DNA of 6,526 nucleotides from assembly GCA_023460875.1 (NCBI GenBank), contig JAEWOQ010000065.1, positions 1 through 6,526 of the forward strand, written 5' to 3'. How positions within the stretch are numbered: the stretch's first letter is position 1; every line of letters begins with the position of its first letter. A program made the translations under genes and the position numbers. The DNA comes from Pseudomonadota bacterium. GTDB taxonomy: Bacteria; Myxococcota_A; Polyangia; Polyangiales; Polyangiaceae. The notes below the pieces were generated by a model. It was given only the letters and a program-made list of their open reading frames with translations, did no database searches and was not told the DNA's origin. Positions 1 to 6,526 of the stretch are shown here, piece by piece.

Positions 1-1787
1 GACAGTTCGTCCCGCTGAACGTCACCGTGCGGGGCGCTCCGGTGAGCACGCAGGCGCTCGTCGGCTACGACGCCAAGTACCTCTACTTCGCCCTGAAGAC
101 CCAGGACGATCGCATCGCCCGCACCGCCAGCGCGGGCCCCAACGACGACCATCTCACCTGGCGCGTGCAGGTGCCCACGAGCCGCAAGACCTACCGGGTC
201 GACATCTATCCCGGCGATCCGGGCAAGGTCGCCGGAGTCGTCAAGGTCGACGGCAAGAAGGTGGCTGACGCGGAGGCCGTCGAGAACCCTCAGAGTAAGG
301 GCTACCACCTCGAGGCGCGCGTCCCCTGGAGCGCGCTGCCCGAAGCCTCGCGGGTCCGCGTCGGTCTCTCGGGCGTCCTCGAGTACACAGACGCCTCCAC
401 GCCGGGGCGCGTCCGCGCGGTCGTCGCCAACGGCAAAGGCAAGGGCACCAGCTTGCCGCTGTTCCCGCTCGAGTCGGAGGCCGGGCTCTTCCAGGCGCTG
501 CTGGAACCCAAGGGGCTCGGCTTCACCCCGGCGCGGGAGGCCTACGGCAATGTGTTCGGTGGCGCGGAGGTCGAGCGCGTCGCCATCTACGGGCACTTCC
601 TCAGCATCGTGGGGCCGGGCTATCGGGACGGCAAGCAGTTCTACTTCAACGAGCTGCGCGTCGGCGGCCCGAAGAGCGTGCTGCGCCTCGACCTGGTGGA
701 CTTCGACGGCGACGGGCGCTCAGAGATCATCTTGGAGCAGCGCATCGGCAAGGACGCGGAGCACCGCGACGTGCTGCAGGTGCTTCGGATCGGCAGCGAC
801 GGCGCGCCGGAGCAGGTGTTCGCCCACGAGGTCGCCATCAAGACCCCGCAGGGGCACGTCCGCAACAAGGTCACCGTCCAAGGCAAGGGCAAGAACGCGG
901 CGATCGTCATCGCCCAGGGCACGGCGAAGGGGTTCGAGCCCGACACCTTCCGGGAGCCCACGATCGACGGCATCCCCGCCGCGCTCCTGCCGTGGGACAC
1001 CGTCGCGTCGAGGACCTTCCGCTGGCAGGGGCGCGGCCTGGCCCCTGCTGGAGAGACCACCTGGACCCCCAAGGTGAAATCACGAGGCGCGGGTTCTCGC
1101 AGCGTGCCGCCGCCGAGCAGCGCCGCCGCGGCTCCGGGGCCCCTCGCTCCACGGCCCCCGAACGCCGACGAGCTCCTCGAGCGAGTCTATGACCTGTATC
1201 GGCGCGATCGCGGCGTCGGCAGGTCCACCGCGCGCTTCGATTTCGTGACGGACGTCGTCGAAGACGAGCGCCCAGAGCGGGTGCTGGTGCACGGAAAGGA
1301 CATCGTCGTCTTCGGGAAGGGGTTCCGGCGGGGTCTCACGTACACGTTCATCACGGTGGGGGTGAAGGAGCCCGAGCACATCTTGGATGCCACCGCCCGT
1401 GACCTGACCGGCGACGGCAAAGCGGAGATCTTGGTGAGAGCCCTGCTCGAGGCCAAGGCGAGCAAGGAGCTCGGCGGCGACACCGTCCAGCGAGAGGTGC
1501 TCTACGTGTACAAGGTGCTGGGCGAGAAGCTCACCCGCATCTTCGCGGCAGAGACGGGCCGCGCCCTGGGCGACCGACGCGTCGCCGGCGCCGTCGCCTT
1601 CACGCCTCGCGGTTCAGGAGTGGACATCGTGCTGCGCCCCGCGCGAGCGATCGGCTGGAGCGAGCGGACCTATCCGTTCCCCGAAGATCTCCACCCCGCA
1701 GGAGGGGTCGAGCCCTTGCTCTTACCCTGGGGTACTCAGCGCTCCCGTTCGTACACGTTCCGCGACGCCGCCTACGAGCTGCGCTGA
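1..1787 (+). CDS. Probable secreted or envelope protein: CBM9/DOMON-like domain plus two FG-GAP-like repeat domains (5' partial)
   Basis: The frame is open to the left edge (first whole codon at 3), so the N-terminus, including any signal peptide, lies outside; the GTG at 27 is only the first start-like codon seen. Numbering from that GTG, 586 residues are visible. Residues 8-125 resemble the CBM9-like/DOMON-type sandwich: ALVGYDAKYLYFAL near the front and GYHLEARVPWSAL at 92-104, a pattern typical of that fold. Two related domains follow, about 181-336 and 414-582. Each has a calcium-loop-like turn (DFDGDG at 225-230; DLTGDG at 459-464) and ends in a shared LLPW...SR motif. A Pro/Ala/Ser linker (about 361-378) joins them. 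No catalytic motif is seen. The architecture suggests an exported binding or structural protein; ligand and partners are unknown. An outer-membrane or extracellular location is inferred, not seen. The TGA stop is at 1785-1787. Confidence 0.82.
   Translation, partial: QFVPLNVTVRGAPVSTQALVGYDAKYLYFALKTQDDRIARTASAGPNDDHLTWRVQVPTSRKTYRVDIYPGDPGKVAGVVKVDGKKVADAEAVENPQSKGYHLEARVPWSALPEASRVRVGLSGVLEYTDASTPGRVRAVVANGKGKGTSLPLFPLESEAGLFQALLEPKGLGFTPAREAYGNVFGGAEVERVAIYGHFLSIVGPGYRDGKQFYFNELRVGGPKSVLRLDLVDFDGDGRSEIILEQRIGKDAEHRDVLQVLRIGSDGAPEQVFAHEVAIKTPQGHVRNKVTVQGKGKNAAIVIAQGTAKGFEPDTFREPTIDGIPAALLPWDTVASRTFRWQGRGLAPAGETTWTPKVKSRGAGSRSVPPPSSAAAAPGPLAPRPPNADELLERVYDLYRRDRGVGRSTARFDFVTDVVEDERPERVLVHGKDIVVFGKGFRRGLTYTFITVGVKEPEHILDATARDLTGDGKAEILVRALLEAKASKELGGDTVQREVLYVYKVLGEKLTRIFAAETGRALGDRRVAGAVAFTPRGSGVDIVLRPARAIGWSERTYPFPEDLHPAGGVEPLLLPWGTQRSRSYTFRDAAYELR
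567..1772 (+). other. Internal domain duplication within the first gene (copies at about 567-1034 and 1266-1772)
   Basis: Two segments of the protein align by eye over their whole length. Landmarks occur in the same order in both: an ERV start with a G-Y/F-R turn (residues 183-200 and 416-434), an acidic GDG turn followed by E-I-I/L (225-235 and 459-469), VL-V (249-252 and 491-494), FA-E (265-268 and 506-509), and a terminal LLPW followed by SR and an aromatic strand (320-332 and 565-578). The copies are strongly diverged at sequence level, so the duplication is old. The resemblance to FG-GAP/VCBS repeats rests on the Asp/Gly turn only; each unit is longer than one classic FG-GAP blade and may hold more than one blade. 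Confidence 0.7.
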
Positions 1788-1802
1788 CCTTCCGTGACTC
1801 CA

Positions 1803-1838
1803 GTCGCGGCCGACGCTTCCTCACTCCGAGGCCGCGGC
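1803..1838 (+). terminator. Candidate stem-loop after the first gene
   Basis: The arm GTCGCGGCC (1803-1811) pairs with GGCCGCGGC (1830-1838) through nine positions, one of them a T-G wobble, around an 18-base loop. It begins 15 bases after the TGA. There is no T-run downstream, so it is not a classic intrinsic terminator. In DNA this GC-rich such arms can arise by chance. Confidence 0.28.
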
Positions 1839-1846
1839 CCGTCGCG

Positions 1847-1874
1847 TTGCGCGGCACCAACGCCGTGGTAGGCT
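1847..1874 (+). promoter_or_regulatory. Weak sigma-70-like promoter candidate ahead of the GTPase gene
   Basis: TTGCGC (1847-1852) and TAGGCT (1869-1874) are separated by 16 bases, an acceptable spacing for a housekeeping promoter. The match is poor: the -35 keeps TTG and the -10 keeps T, A and the final T. The position, about 130 bases before the preferred start of the GTPase gene, is sensible, but this is a visual match only. I saw no AT-rich Zur-box-like palindrome in the gap, which would have been expected for a classical zinc-repressed member of the family. Confidence 0.2.
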
Positions 1875-2004
1875 GCACTTCGGCCCTTCGCTGAACCCCT
1901 CGGGGCTCCCCGCAATGGGTCGCTCCGTCGGCTCCTCTCCCGAGGTGCCAGCGGAACCAGTCGCTCCTCGCGAAGCTTTCGCTTCTCGAGCTCCCAAGAC
2001 GCGC

Positions 2005-3312
2005 ATGCATCCCCTACCCGTCACCGTGCTGTCGGGGTTTCTCGGAGCCGGCAAGACCACTCTGCTGAACCACCTGCTCGCCAACGCCGAGGGGCTTCGA
2101 GTCGCGGTCCTGGTGAACGACCTGAGCGAGGTGAACGTCGACGGGGCCTTGATCAAGGCTGGCCGGACCTCCGTCCGCGGGCTCGTCGACGGCATGATCG
2201 AGCTCCACAACGGCTGCATCTGTTGCACCCTGCGAGACGACTTCGTTCGACACGTCTCCGAGCTCGCCCGGTGTGGTCTGTTCGACTACCTCATCGTCGA
2301 GGCGACCGGCGTCGCCGAGCCCATGCCCCTGGCGATGGCGTTCGATCAACCGGATCCCGAGGGCAGCTTGCTCGGCAGCGTCGCCCGGCTCGACACGATG
2401 GTCACCGTGGTCGACGCCTGCAACTTCCTGCATGACTGGGAGCGCGCCGAGGAGCTCGCTCAGCTCGGCCTCGCCGTGGACGACCAAGACAACCGCACGC
2501 TCGCTGATTTGCTCGCCGAGCAGGTCGAGTTCGCGAACGTGATCGTGTTGAACAAGACCGATCGCGTCACCGCGCGGGAGCAAGAGCGCCTGCTGCGGAT
2601 TCTGCACTGCCTCAACCCCGAGGCCGAGCTCGTCCCGGCGATGTTCGGCGTCGTGCCTCTCGAGAGCGTGCTCCACACCAGCGCCTTCGACGCGGATCAA
2701 ACTGCGGAGGCGACCGCCCCCCGGCCCGCGCTGCCCAGCCCCGCGCTGCCCAACCCCACGCTGCCCAACCCCACGCTGCCCAGCCCCGCGCTGCCCCGGG
2801 AGAGCTCTTCGAACTTCGAGGACCTCGGGATCACCTCCTTCGTCTACCGCGCGCGGCGCCCGTTCCATCCGCAGCGGCTCTGGGAGCTGCTCCACGAGGA
2901 TTGGCCGGGGGTGATGCGCAGCAAGGGGTTGTTCTGGCTCGCGACCCGCATGGGGGAGGCGGGCCTGTGGTCTCAAGCGGGCACCGCCTGCTGCCATCAA
3001 TCCGGCGGCCGCTGGTGGGCGAGCCTGCCCGAGACCCTGTGGCCCGATGACGAGACCATGCGCGGCGAGCTGCGCGCGGATTTCCGGGGGCCCTACGGCG
3101 ATCGTCGCCAGGAGCTGGTCTTCATCGGCCAGGCCCTCGACGAGCGGCTGCTCCGGGAGCGCCTCGATCAATGTCTGCTCGATCAGCATGAGATGCGTAT
3201 GGGACCGCTCGGTTGGAGCCAGCTGCCCGATCCGTTCCCTGCCTGGGAGGCGGATACGTCGGAAGATCCGGACATCCCCCAGCTCCTGAGGCGGGAAGTC
3301 CCCTCCGCCTGA
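2005..3312 (+). CDS. COG0523 (G3E family) GTP-binding zinc metallochaperone, ZigA/ZagA/YciC type
   Basis: Members of this subfamily hydrolyse GTP to move zinc to client enzymes in the cytoplasm under zinc shortage. Numbered from the ATG at 2005 (435 residues), the G domain shows Walker A GFLGAGKT (11-18), VNDLSEVN (37-44), the metal-binding CICC motif (71-74), EATGVAEP (99-106), DTMVTVVDA (130-138) and NKTD (183-186). The CobW C-terminal domain runs from about 279, with KGLFWLATR, SQAG and a late ELVFIG...LDQCLL block typical of the ZigA/ZagA branch rather than of cobalamin CobW. The length suits the family. An upstream in-frame ATG at 1915 would add 30 low-complexity residues; I prefer 2005 because homologues start at xxPVTVLSG. 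No clear ribosome-binding site precedes either. The linker between domains (243-265) is a Pro-rich pentapeptide repeat instead of the common His-rich stretch. Zinc is the likely metal by subfamily; the client is unknown. Confidence 0.93.
   Translation: MHPLPVTVLSGFLGAGKTTLLNHLLANAEGLRVAVLVNDLSEVNVDGALIKAGRTSVRGLVDGMIELHNGCICCTLRDDFVRHVSELARCGLFDYLIVEATGVAEPMPLAMAFDQPDPEGSLLGSVARLDTMVTVVDACNFLHDWERAEELAQLGLAVDDQDNRTLADLLAEQVEFANVIVLNKTDRVTAREQERLLRILHCLNPEAELVPAMFGVVPLESVLHTSAFDADQTAEATAPRPALPSPALPNPTLPNPTLPSPALPRESSSNFEDLGITSFVYRARRPFHPQRLWELLHEDWPGVMRSKGLFWLATRMGEAGLWSQAGTACCHQSGGRWWASLPETLWPDDETMRGELRADFRGPYGDRRQELVFIGQALDERLLRERLDQCLLDQHEMRMGPLGWSQLPDPFPAWEADTSEDPDIPQLLRREVPSA
2731..2799 (+). 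repeat. In-frame 15-base tandem repeat coding a proline-rich linker
   Basis: Four complete 15-base units lie head to tail at 2731, 2746, 2761 and 2776, followed by a 9-base partial unit at 2791. Units 1 and 4 are CTGCCCAGCCCCGCG; units 2 and 3 are CTGCCCAACCCCACG, differing at two positions, giving an A-B-B-A order. They encode LPSPA, LPNPT, LPNPT, LPSPA and then LPR, between the GTPase and CobW C-terminal domains. A whole-codon unit length means that gain or loss of units keeps the frame, as expected of a slippage-prone minisatellite in a flexible linker. Confidence 0.95.
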
Positions 3313-3318
3313 TGCCCT

Positions 3319-3340
3319 TCGCGCGGCCTGCGTCGCGCGA
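3319..3340 (+). terminator. Perfect hairpin just after the GTPase gene
   Basis: TCGCGCG (3319-3325) and CGCGCGA (3334-3340) form a perfect 7-base-pair stem with an 8-base loop, starting 7 bases after the TGA at 3310-3312. No T-run follows, so Rho-independent termination in the classic sense is doubtful; it could instead pause polymerase or protect the mRNA 3' end. The rest of this gap up to 3503 shows no convincing gene, RNA or operator. Confidence 0.4.
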
Positions 3341-3503
3341 CCACCCCTGACGCGCCCATCACCCGTGACCGCTCGTGTCGCGCACGACGGAGCCGGGCTG
3401 CCCACGGCTGCGCCGTCCAGGCTGCGCCCTGCGGCGCCTCGGCGCGCACGACGAGGCGGAGGCCTTGTGTTCCACGGCGACCTCCGGTCTCCTCCGCGGT
3501 CGG

Positions 3504-4787
3504 ATGCACGTCCGCGGCTACGTCCTCTACACCGCCGGTCAGCTCGGCATCATGATGCTGACCCGGTACTTCTTCCAGTGGGTGATCCGGTTCACGGACG
3601 GTACCGCCCCCGGCGCCACAGCAGCGCTGTTCTCCGCCACCCTCGTCGGCCTGGTGTTCTTCGGCTTTCGGATCCTCGACGGGCTCACGGATCCCCTCGC
3701 CGGCGTCCTGGGTGATCGCTGGGTGAGCCGAGGCCGAGAGCGGCGCTCGCTCCTATGGCTAGCGCTGCCGTGGGCTCCCATCGGGCTCTGCCTGGTCTTC
3801 GCGCCCGACCTCGGGATGACGCCAGCGGTGCGCTGGGCGGTTCTGGTGACGGGCATGTTCGCCTTCTTCGCCGGATACACCCTGTACGCCATCCCCTACT
3901 GGTCACTCATCGACGACTACTCGGCTGGAGACGCCACCGTCCGCACCCGCCTCTCCAACGCCCAGGGCGTCGGAGTGTTGCTGGCCACAGGGGTTGGGTT
4001 CGTGCTGAGCCCGCTGGCCATCGCCGAGCTCGGCTTCCTCGGTGGCGCGGCCTTGTTCGGCGTCTTCGGCCTCCTCTTCATGGTCCTGCCCTACTTCGCG
4101 GCCCCGCCCGGCCTCGCCCCGCGGCCCACGACGGACAGCTTGCCCCCCTTCGCTGCGTTGTTTGGGGCGCTCAAGGACCGGCGCTTCGTGGCGGTGATCC
4201 TGTTGTTCGCTGGGGCCCAGATGTCCTTCACCGTGATGACCGCGTCTGCGCCGTACATCGCCGAGCGCCTGCTCGGAGGCACCCTGAAGGACGTCGCGGC
4301 GCTGCTCGGCCCGTTCCTCCTGACGGCCCTCCTCAGCTTCGCCATCGTCCCGCGCCTCGCCCGCAGATTCGGCTGGGAGCGGCTCACCGCGGGCGCCGCC
4401 GCCCTGCTCGGCGTCGTGTACGGCGGCGCCGGGCTCCTCGGCAAAGGGATCGTGGGGACACCCCTCACCACCGCCATGCTGGTCTTCGCCTGCGCCGGTC
4501 CGGCCGCCGCGGTCATCCTGGGGATCGAGGGGGAGGCGATCACGCGCTGCGCCGTCGCCAGCGGACGACAGGTCACTGGCACCTATTTCGGTGTCTACAA
4601 CTTGATCGTGAAGGGGCTCAACGGGCTCGCCTTGTCGGTGACGGGGCTGCTCGCCGAGTGGGGCCGCGAGTCCCACGCCGCCGTGCGCGTGATGCCCATG
4701 TTCGCTGGCTGCCTCTGCGTCATCGGCGTCGCCCTCTATTGGATGGTGCGCCGCGCGCCCGCTCCGCCCGCCGCGAGCGCAGCCTGA
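3504..4787 (+). CDS. MFS transporter of the GPH (glycoside-pentoside-hexuronide:cation symporter, MelB-like) family
   Basis: This is an inner-membrane secondary transporter of 427 residues with about 12 hydrophobic helices, close to the usual 440-480. GPH hallmarks, numbered from the ATG at 3504: R56-ILDGLTDP-64 in helix 2 with D59 and D63, matching the two helix-2 cation-site aspartates of MelB; the GRERRSLLW loop (77-85); and YAIPYWSL (128-135) in helix 4. In MelB the residue before IPFWSL is the cation ligand Asp124; here it is Ala129, so the coupling ion or mechanism may differ. Substrate cannot be read from the sequence; sugars or glycosides are typical of the family. The frame can be extended to a GTG at 3375, but those 43 residues are Arg- and Cys-rich and unlike a transporter N-terminus, so the ATG at 3504 is chosen; its ribosome-binding site is weak. 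It lies 191 bases after the GTPase gene, and co-transcription is uncertain. Confidence 0.88.
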   Translation: MHVRGYVLYTAGQLGIMMLTRYFFQWVIRFTDGTAPGATAALFSATLVGLVFFGFRILDGLTDPLAGVLGDRWVSRGRERRSLLWLALPWAPIGLCLVFAPDLGMTPAVRWAVLVTGMFAFFAGYTLYAIPYWSLIDDYSAGDATVRTRLSNAQGVGVLLATGVGFVLSPLAIAELGFLGGAALFGVFGLLFMVLPYFAAPPGLAPRPTTDSLPPFAALFGALKDRRFVAVILLFAGAQMSFTVMTASAPYIAERLLGGTLKDVAALLGPFLLTALLSFAIVPRLARRFGWERLTAGAAALLGVVYGGAGLLGKGIVGTPLTTAMLVFACAGPAAAVILGIEGEAITRCAVASGRQVTGTYFGVYNLIVKGLNGLALSVTGLLAEWGRESHAAVRVMPMFAGCLCVIGVALYWMVRRAPAPPAASAA

Positions 4788-4820
4788 GCTCTCGCAGCGG
4801 GCGTCGTTGCCGGGCCCATC

Positions 4821-4837
4821 GCCGTCACGCCGACGGC
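4821..4837. terminator. Small hairpin between convergent genes
   Basis: GCCGTC (4821-4826) and GACGGC (4832-4837) form a perfect 6-base-pair stem around a 5-base loop in the 72-base gap between the transporter stop and the stop of the minus-strand gene. It could serve both directions. Neither side has a T-run, so termination is suggested by position more than by sequence. Confidence 0.35.
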
Positions 4838-4859
4838 ACCGGCGCGCGACAGCGCCGTC

Positions 4860-6526
4860 TCAGCCGGGGAAGCGCACCGCGAGCGGAGGCGCCCAGCGCT
4901 CGCCGGATCGCGGGCTCTGGTGCACGACCAGGTCGTAGAGCCACTCCGTGTTGGGACGCATCCGATGACGGATGCTCCGCTTCGGCGCGCGCATCATCTC
5001 TGCGTCCCAGCCGATGAGCCGCGGGCGCCCGGAGTTCCCTGCGAGGAGGATGGGCATCCCGGTCACGGGATCCGACTCGTAGATGAAGAACGTGTGGGTG
5101 TGATCGAGGATCCTGTCCCAAGGGGTCTTGCCCTTGATCACGACGACGTCGCCAGGGCGGAGATCGTCGCGCCGGTCCCGGGCGAAGCGGAAGAACGTCC
5201 ACTCCTTCTCGTAGGGAACCCAGTCCCCCCGCGCGAAGAGCAATGGCGCGAACTGCTCCGGATGCTGCTCAGCGTAGTCCCGAAAGCCGCTCTCCCGGCG
5301 TCGCTCGCTCCCGAGCAGCTCCGTAAAGTCGATGCCGCCGAGCACGTGCTCTGGAGCTTCCCCGCGGTGTGCCCAGTGCATCCCCGTCGCGCGCTCAAAG
5401 GTCTCGGTGATGAAATCGATGCAGACCTGCGGGACCATGGGGATCCCCTGCCGATCGAAGACGCGGTACTCGTCCCCATTGAACTCGTAGGTCGTCTTCC
5501 CCGCGAGATACGCCTGACGCCAGGGGCGGCGCAGCGCGCCGTCTTGCTGCCCATACTCCGTCCTCGGCTCGTCGAAGGGGAGCTGCGCGTCGACCTGCGC
5601 GAGGATCGCTTGTCGCAGCGCGCGCAACACGGCGGCCCGGCGATAGGCCTCGTCCCGAGCGCGCCCCTGGACGGCCGCGCGCTCCGGATCGATCACGTGG
5701 CACCCCAGCTCGAGCTCGGCGCCGCTGCGCTCCAGGAAGGCCGGCACCCACTCCTCACCGTAGCGGAGATCGGCGACGATGTGCTCGTCTCCTAGGTGAC
5801 GCACGCGCATCTCCAAGAAGCCGAGGCGGTTGGCCAGCTCGCGCACGTCGACGTGGAGCGGCGGACCGTAGTCGGCGCCCTGCGGACCAACACGATCGAA
5901 GAGCAACAGCTGCGCCGGGAGCCCCTTCTCCGGGCCCGTGGCGTAGATGTAGCGCCCCTCGGCGTTGCGCTTGACGATGAACCGCTCGGAGCCCCGCTCG
6001 AGCCAGAGCTCCTTCTCCAGGAACAGGTGCTCGAGGGTGATGAGCACCGTGAGCACACGGGCGGCGCCGGGGTCGTCCGTATAGAAGTAACCGTGCCGCA
6101 GGAACACGTCGCGCCCCAAGGGGACGGCGCCGCGGAAATGCCGCGCGAGCTTCAGGTTCAACTCCCGGGGCGTCGAGGTCGTCAGCAGGTTCTTGCGGTG
6201 CGCCTCGATGCCGGGGGTCTTCTTGCCCTGGAACTCTGGCTCCTGCACGAACAACACCGGCTCCGCCTTACCGCGGGCCATCACCAACGCTCGTTGCTTT
6301 TCCAGGCGCGGCGCTCCCAACAGGGAAGGCGACGCGAGCGCGGCGTCGATGCGCCCCTGGCAGCGCGCGCTCTCCTCAGCGACCGTGGGCAGGCGCGACG
6401 CGGACACCGCCGTCACCGACCCTTCACTGCTCCGCGCCGCGGGGACGACGGCGCTCGTCTCTTGGCCGCTCTCTGCGGGCTCCACCACCGCAGGAGCCGC
6501 CTCGTCCTGCGGACGCTCTCCCACGC
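4860..6526 (-). CDS. Large protein of unknown family with a C-terminal papain-fold (NlpC/P60-like) hydrolase-type domain (5' partial)
   Basis: The frame runs off the right edge; the GTG at 6524 is the first start-like codon seen and probably not the true start. From it 554 residues are visible. Residues 1-45 are Ala/Pro/Glu/Ser-rich, like a linker after an export signal lying outside the window. Residues about 52-300 form an alpha/beta region I do not recognise, with strand-like runs such as EPVLFVQEP, QLLLFDRVG and HIVADLRYG. The C-terminal part has features of papain-fold peptidases or amidases: Cys368 at the start of a helix (PQVCIDFITETF), LRPGDVVVIKG (455-465), His475/His477 before a strand (HTHTFFIYE) and Asn497 in LLAGNSG. 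The order Cys, PGD strand, His, polar residue matches NlpC/P60-like enzymes, which often cut cell-wall peptides, but substrate and activity are inferred. It converges on the transporter gene; no partner is evident. The TGA is at 4862-4860. Confidence 0.8.
   Translation of the reverse strand, partial: VGERPQDEAAPAVVEPAESGQETSAVVPAARSSEGSVTAVSASRLPTVAEESARCQGRIDAALASPSLLGAPRLEKQRALVMARGKAEPVLFVQEPEFQGKKTPGIEAHRKNLLTTSTPRELNLKLARHFRGAVPLGRDVFLRHGYFYTDDPGAARVLTVLITLEHLFLEKELWLERGSERFIVKRNAEGRYIYATGPEKGLPAQLLLFDRVGPQGADYGPPLHVDVRELANRLGFLEMRVRHLGDEHIVADLRYGEEWVPAFLERSGAELELGCHVIDPERAAVQGRARDEAYRRAAVLRALRQAILAQVDAQLPFDEPRTEYGQQDGALRRPWRQAYLAGKTTYEFNGDEYRVFDRQGIPMVPQVCIDFITETFERATGMHWAHRGEAPEHVLGGIDFTELLGSERRRESGFRDYAEQHPEQFAPLLFARGDWVPYEKEWTFFRFARDRRDDLRPGDVVVIKGKTPWDRILDHTHTFFIYESDPVTGMPILLAGNSGRPRLIGWDAEMMRAPKRSIRHRMRPNTEWLYDLVVHQSPRSGERWAPPLAVRFPG
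5020..5440 (-). other. Putative catalytic domain with Cys-His-Asn arrangement
   Basis: This marks the segment of the minus-strand gene holding the proposed active site: the Cys368 codon at 5423-5421, His475 at 5102-5100, His477 at 5096-5094 and Asn497 at 5036-5034. About 108 residues separate the Cys and the His pair, more than in a minimal NlpC/P60 domain; the insert (about 381-450) is rich in charged and aromatic residues and could form a lid or substrate-selecting loop. The assignment is by motif order only. Confidence 0.45.

Noticed and set aside
1830..1839. GGCCGCGGCC palindrome as a regulator operator
   Set aside because: Short all-GC palindromes are common by chance at this base composition, and it has no paired half-site spacing typical of a known regulator.
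1915..2004. Upstream ATG giving a 30-residue N-terminal extension of the GTPase
   Set aside because: The extra residues are low-complexity and family members begin a few residues before PVTVLSG; kept only as an alternative start.
2014..3405. 463-codon open frame on the minus strand opposite the GTPase gene
   Set aside because: Its product is low-complexity and Gly/Ala/Arg-rich with no family signature, while the plus strand has an unmistakable GTPase. Long antisense frames are expected in DNA with GC-rich third positions.
3375..3503. GTG start giving a 43-residue extension of the transporter
   Set aside because: The extension is Arg- and Cys-rich and unlike a membrane-protein N-terminus; the ATG at 3504 starts directly before helix 1.
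3755..5017. 420-codon plus-strand frame overlapping the transporter and running into the next gene
   Set aside because: The product is Arg/Pro/His-rich without hydrophobic helices or motifs; it is an out-of-frame shadow of the transporter.
4920..5795. 291-codon plus-strand frame opposite the minus-strand hydrolase-like gene
   Set aside because: It is antisense to a longer frame with clear protein-like composition and active-site-like motifs; no ribosome-binding site or recognisable domain.

Overview
The window is very GC-rich, with G or C in most third codon positions. It carries four long genes with short gaps, and the overall style fits a large-genome myxobacterium (Myxococcota, probably Polyangiales such as the Sorangium/Polyangium group). 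This placement is inferred from composition, gene style and remembered similarity of the proteins; no marker gene in the window proves it.

Layout: (1) Positions 1-1787, plus strand, hold the 3' part of a gene for a probable secreted or cell-envelope protein. It has a CBM9/DOMON-like beta-sandwich followed by two diverged copies of a domain of about 160 residues, each with an FG-GAP/VCBS-like Asp-Gly-Asp-Gly turn. (2) A 217-base gap (1788-2004) holds a candidate stem-loop and a weak promoter-like pair. (3) Positions 2005-3312, plus strand, encode a COG0523 (G3E) GTPase of the ZigA/ZagA/YciC zinc-metallochaperone type, with an unusual pentapeptide-repeat, proline-rich linker encoded by 15-base tandem repeats. 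(4) A 191-base gap (3313-3503) has a perfect 7-base-pair hairpin just after the GTPase stop. (5) Positions 3504-4787, plus strand, encode a 12-helix MFS transporter of the GPH (melibiose-carrier-like) family. (6) A 72-base convergent gap holds a small hairpin. (7) Positions 4860 to the right edge, minus strand, hold most of a large protein of no recognised family. Its C-terminal third looks like a papain-fold (NlpC/P60-like) hydrolase with Cys368, His477 and Asn497 in the expected order.

The genes do not form an obvious single pathway. The three plus-strand genes run in the same direction, but the gaps of about 200 bases, each with a hairpin, argue against a tight operon. The minus-strand gene is transcribed towards them. 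I see no RNA gene, CRISPR array, insertion sequence, integrase or phage gene. The least explained parts are the minus-strand hydrolase-like protein, the duplicated domain in the first gene, and the repeat linker in the GTPase.
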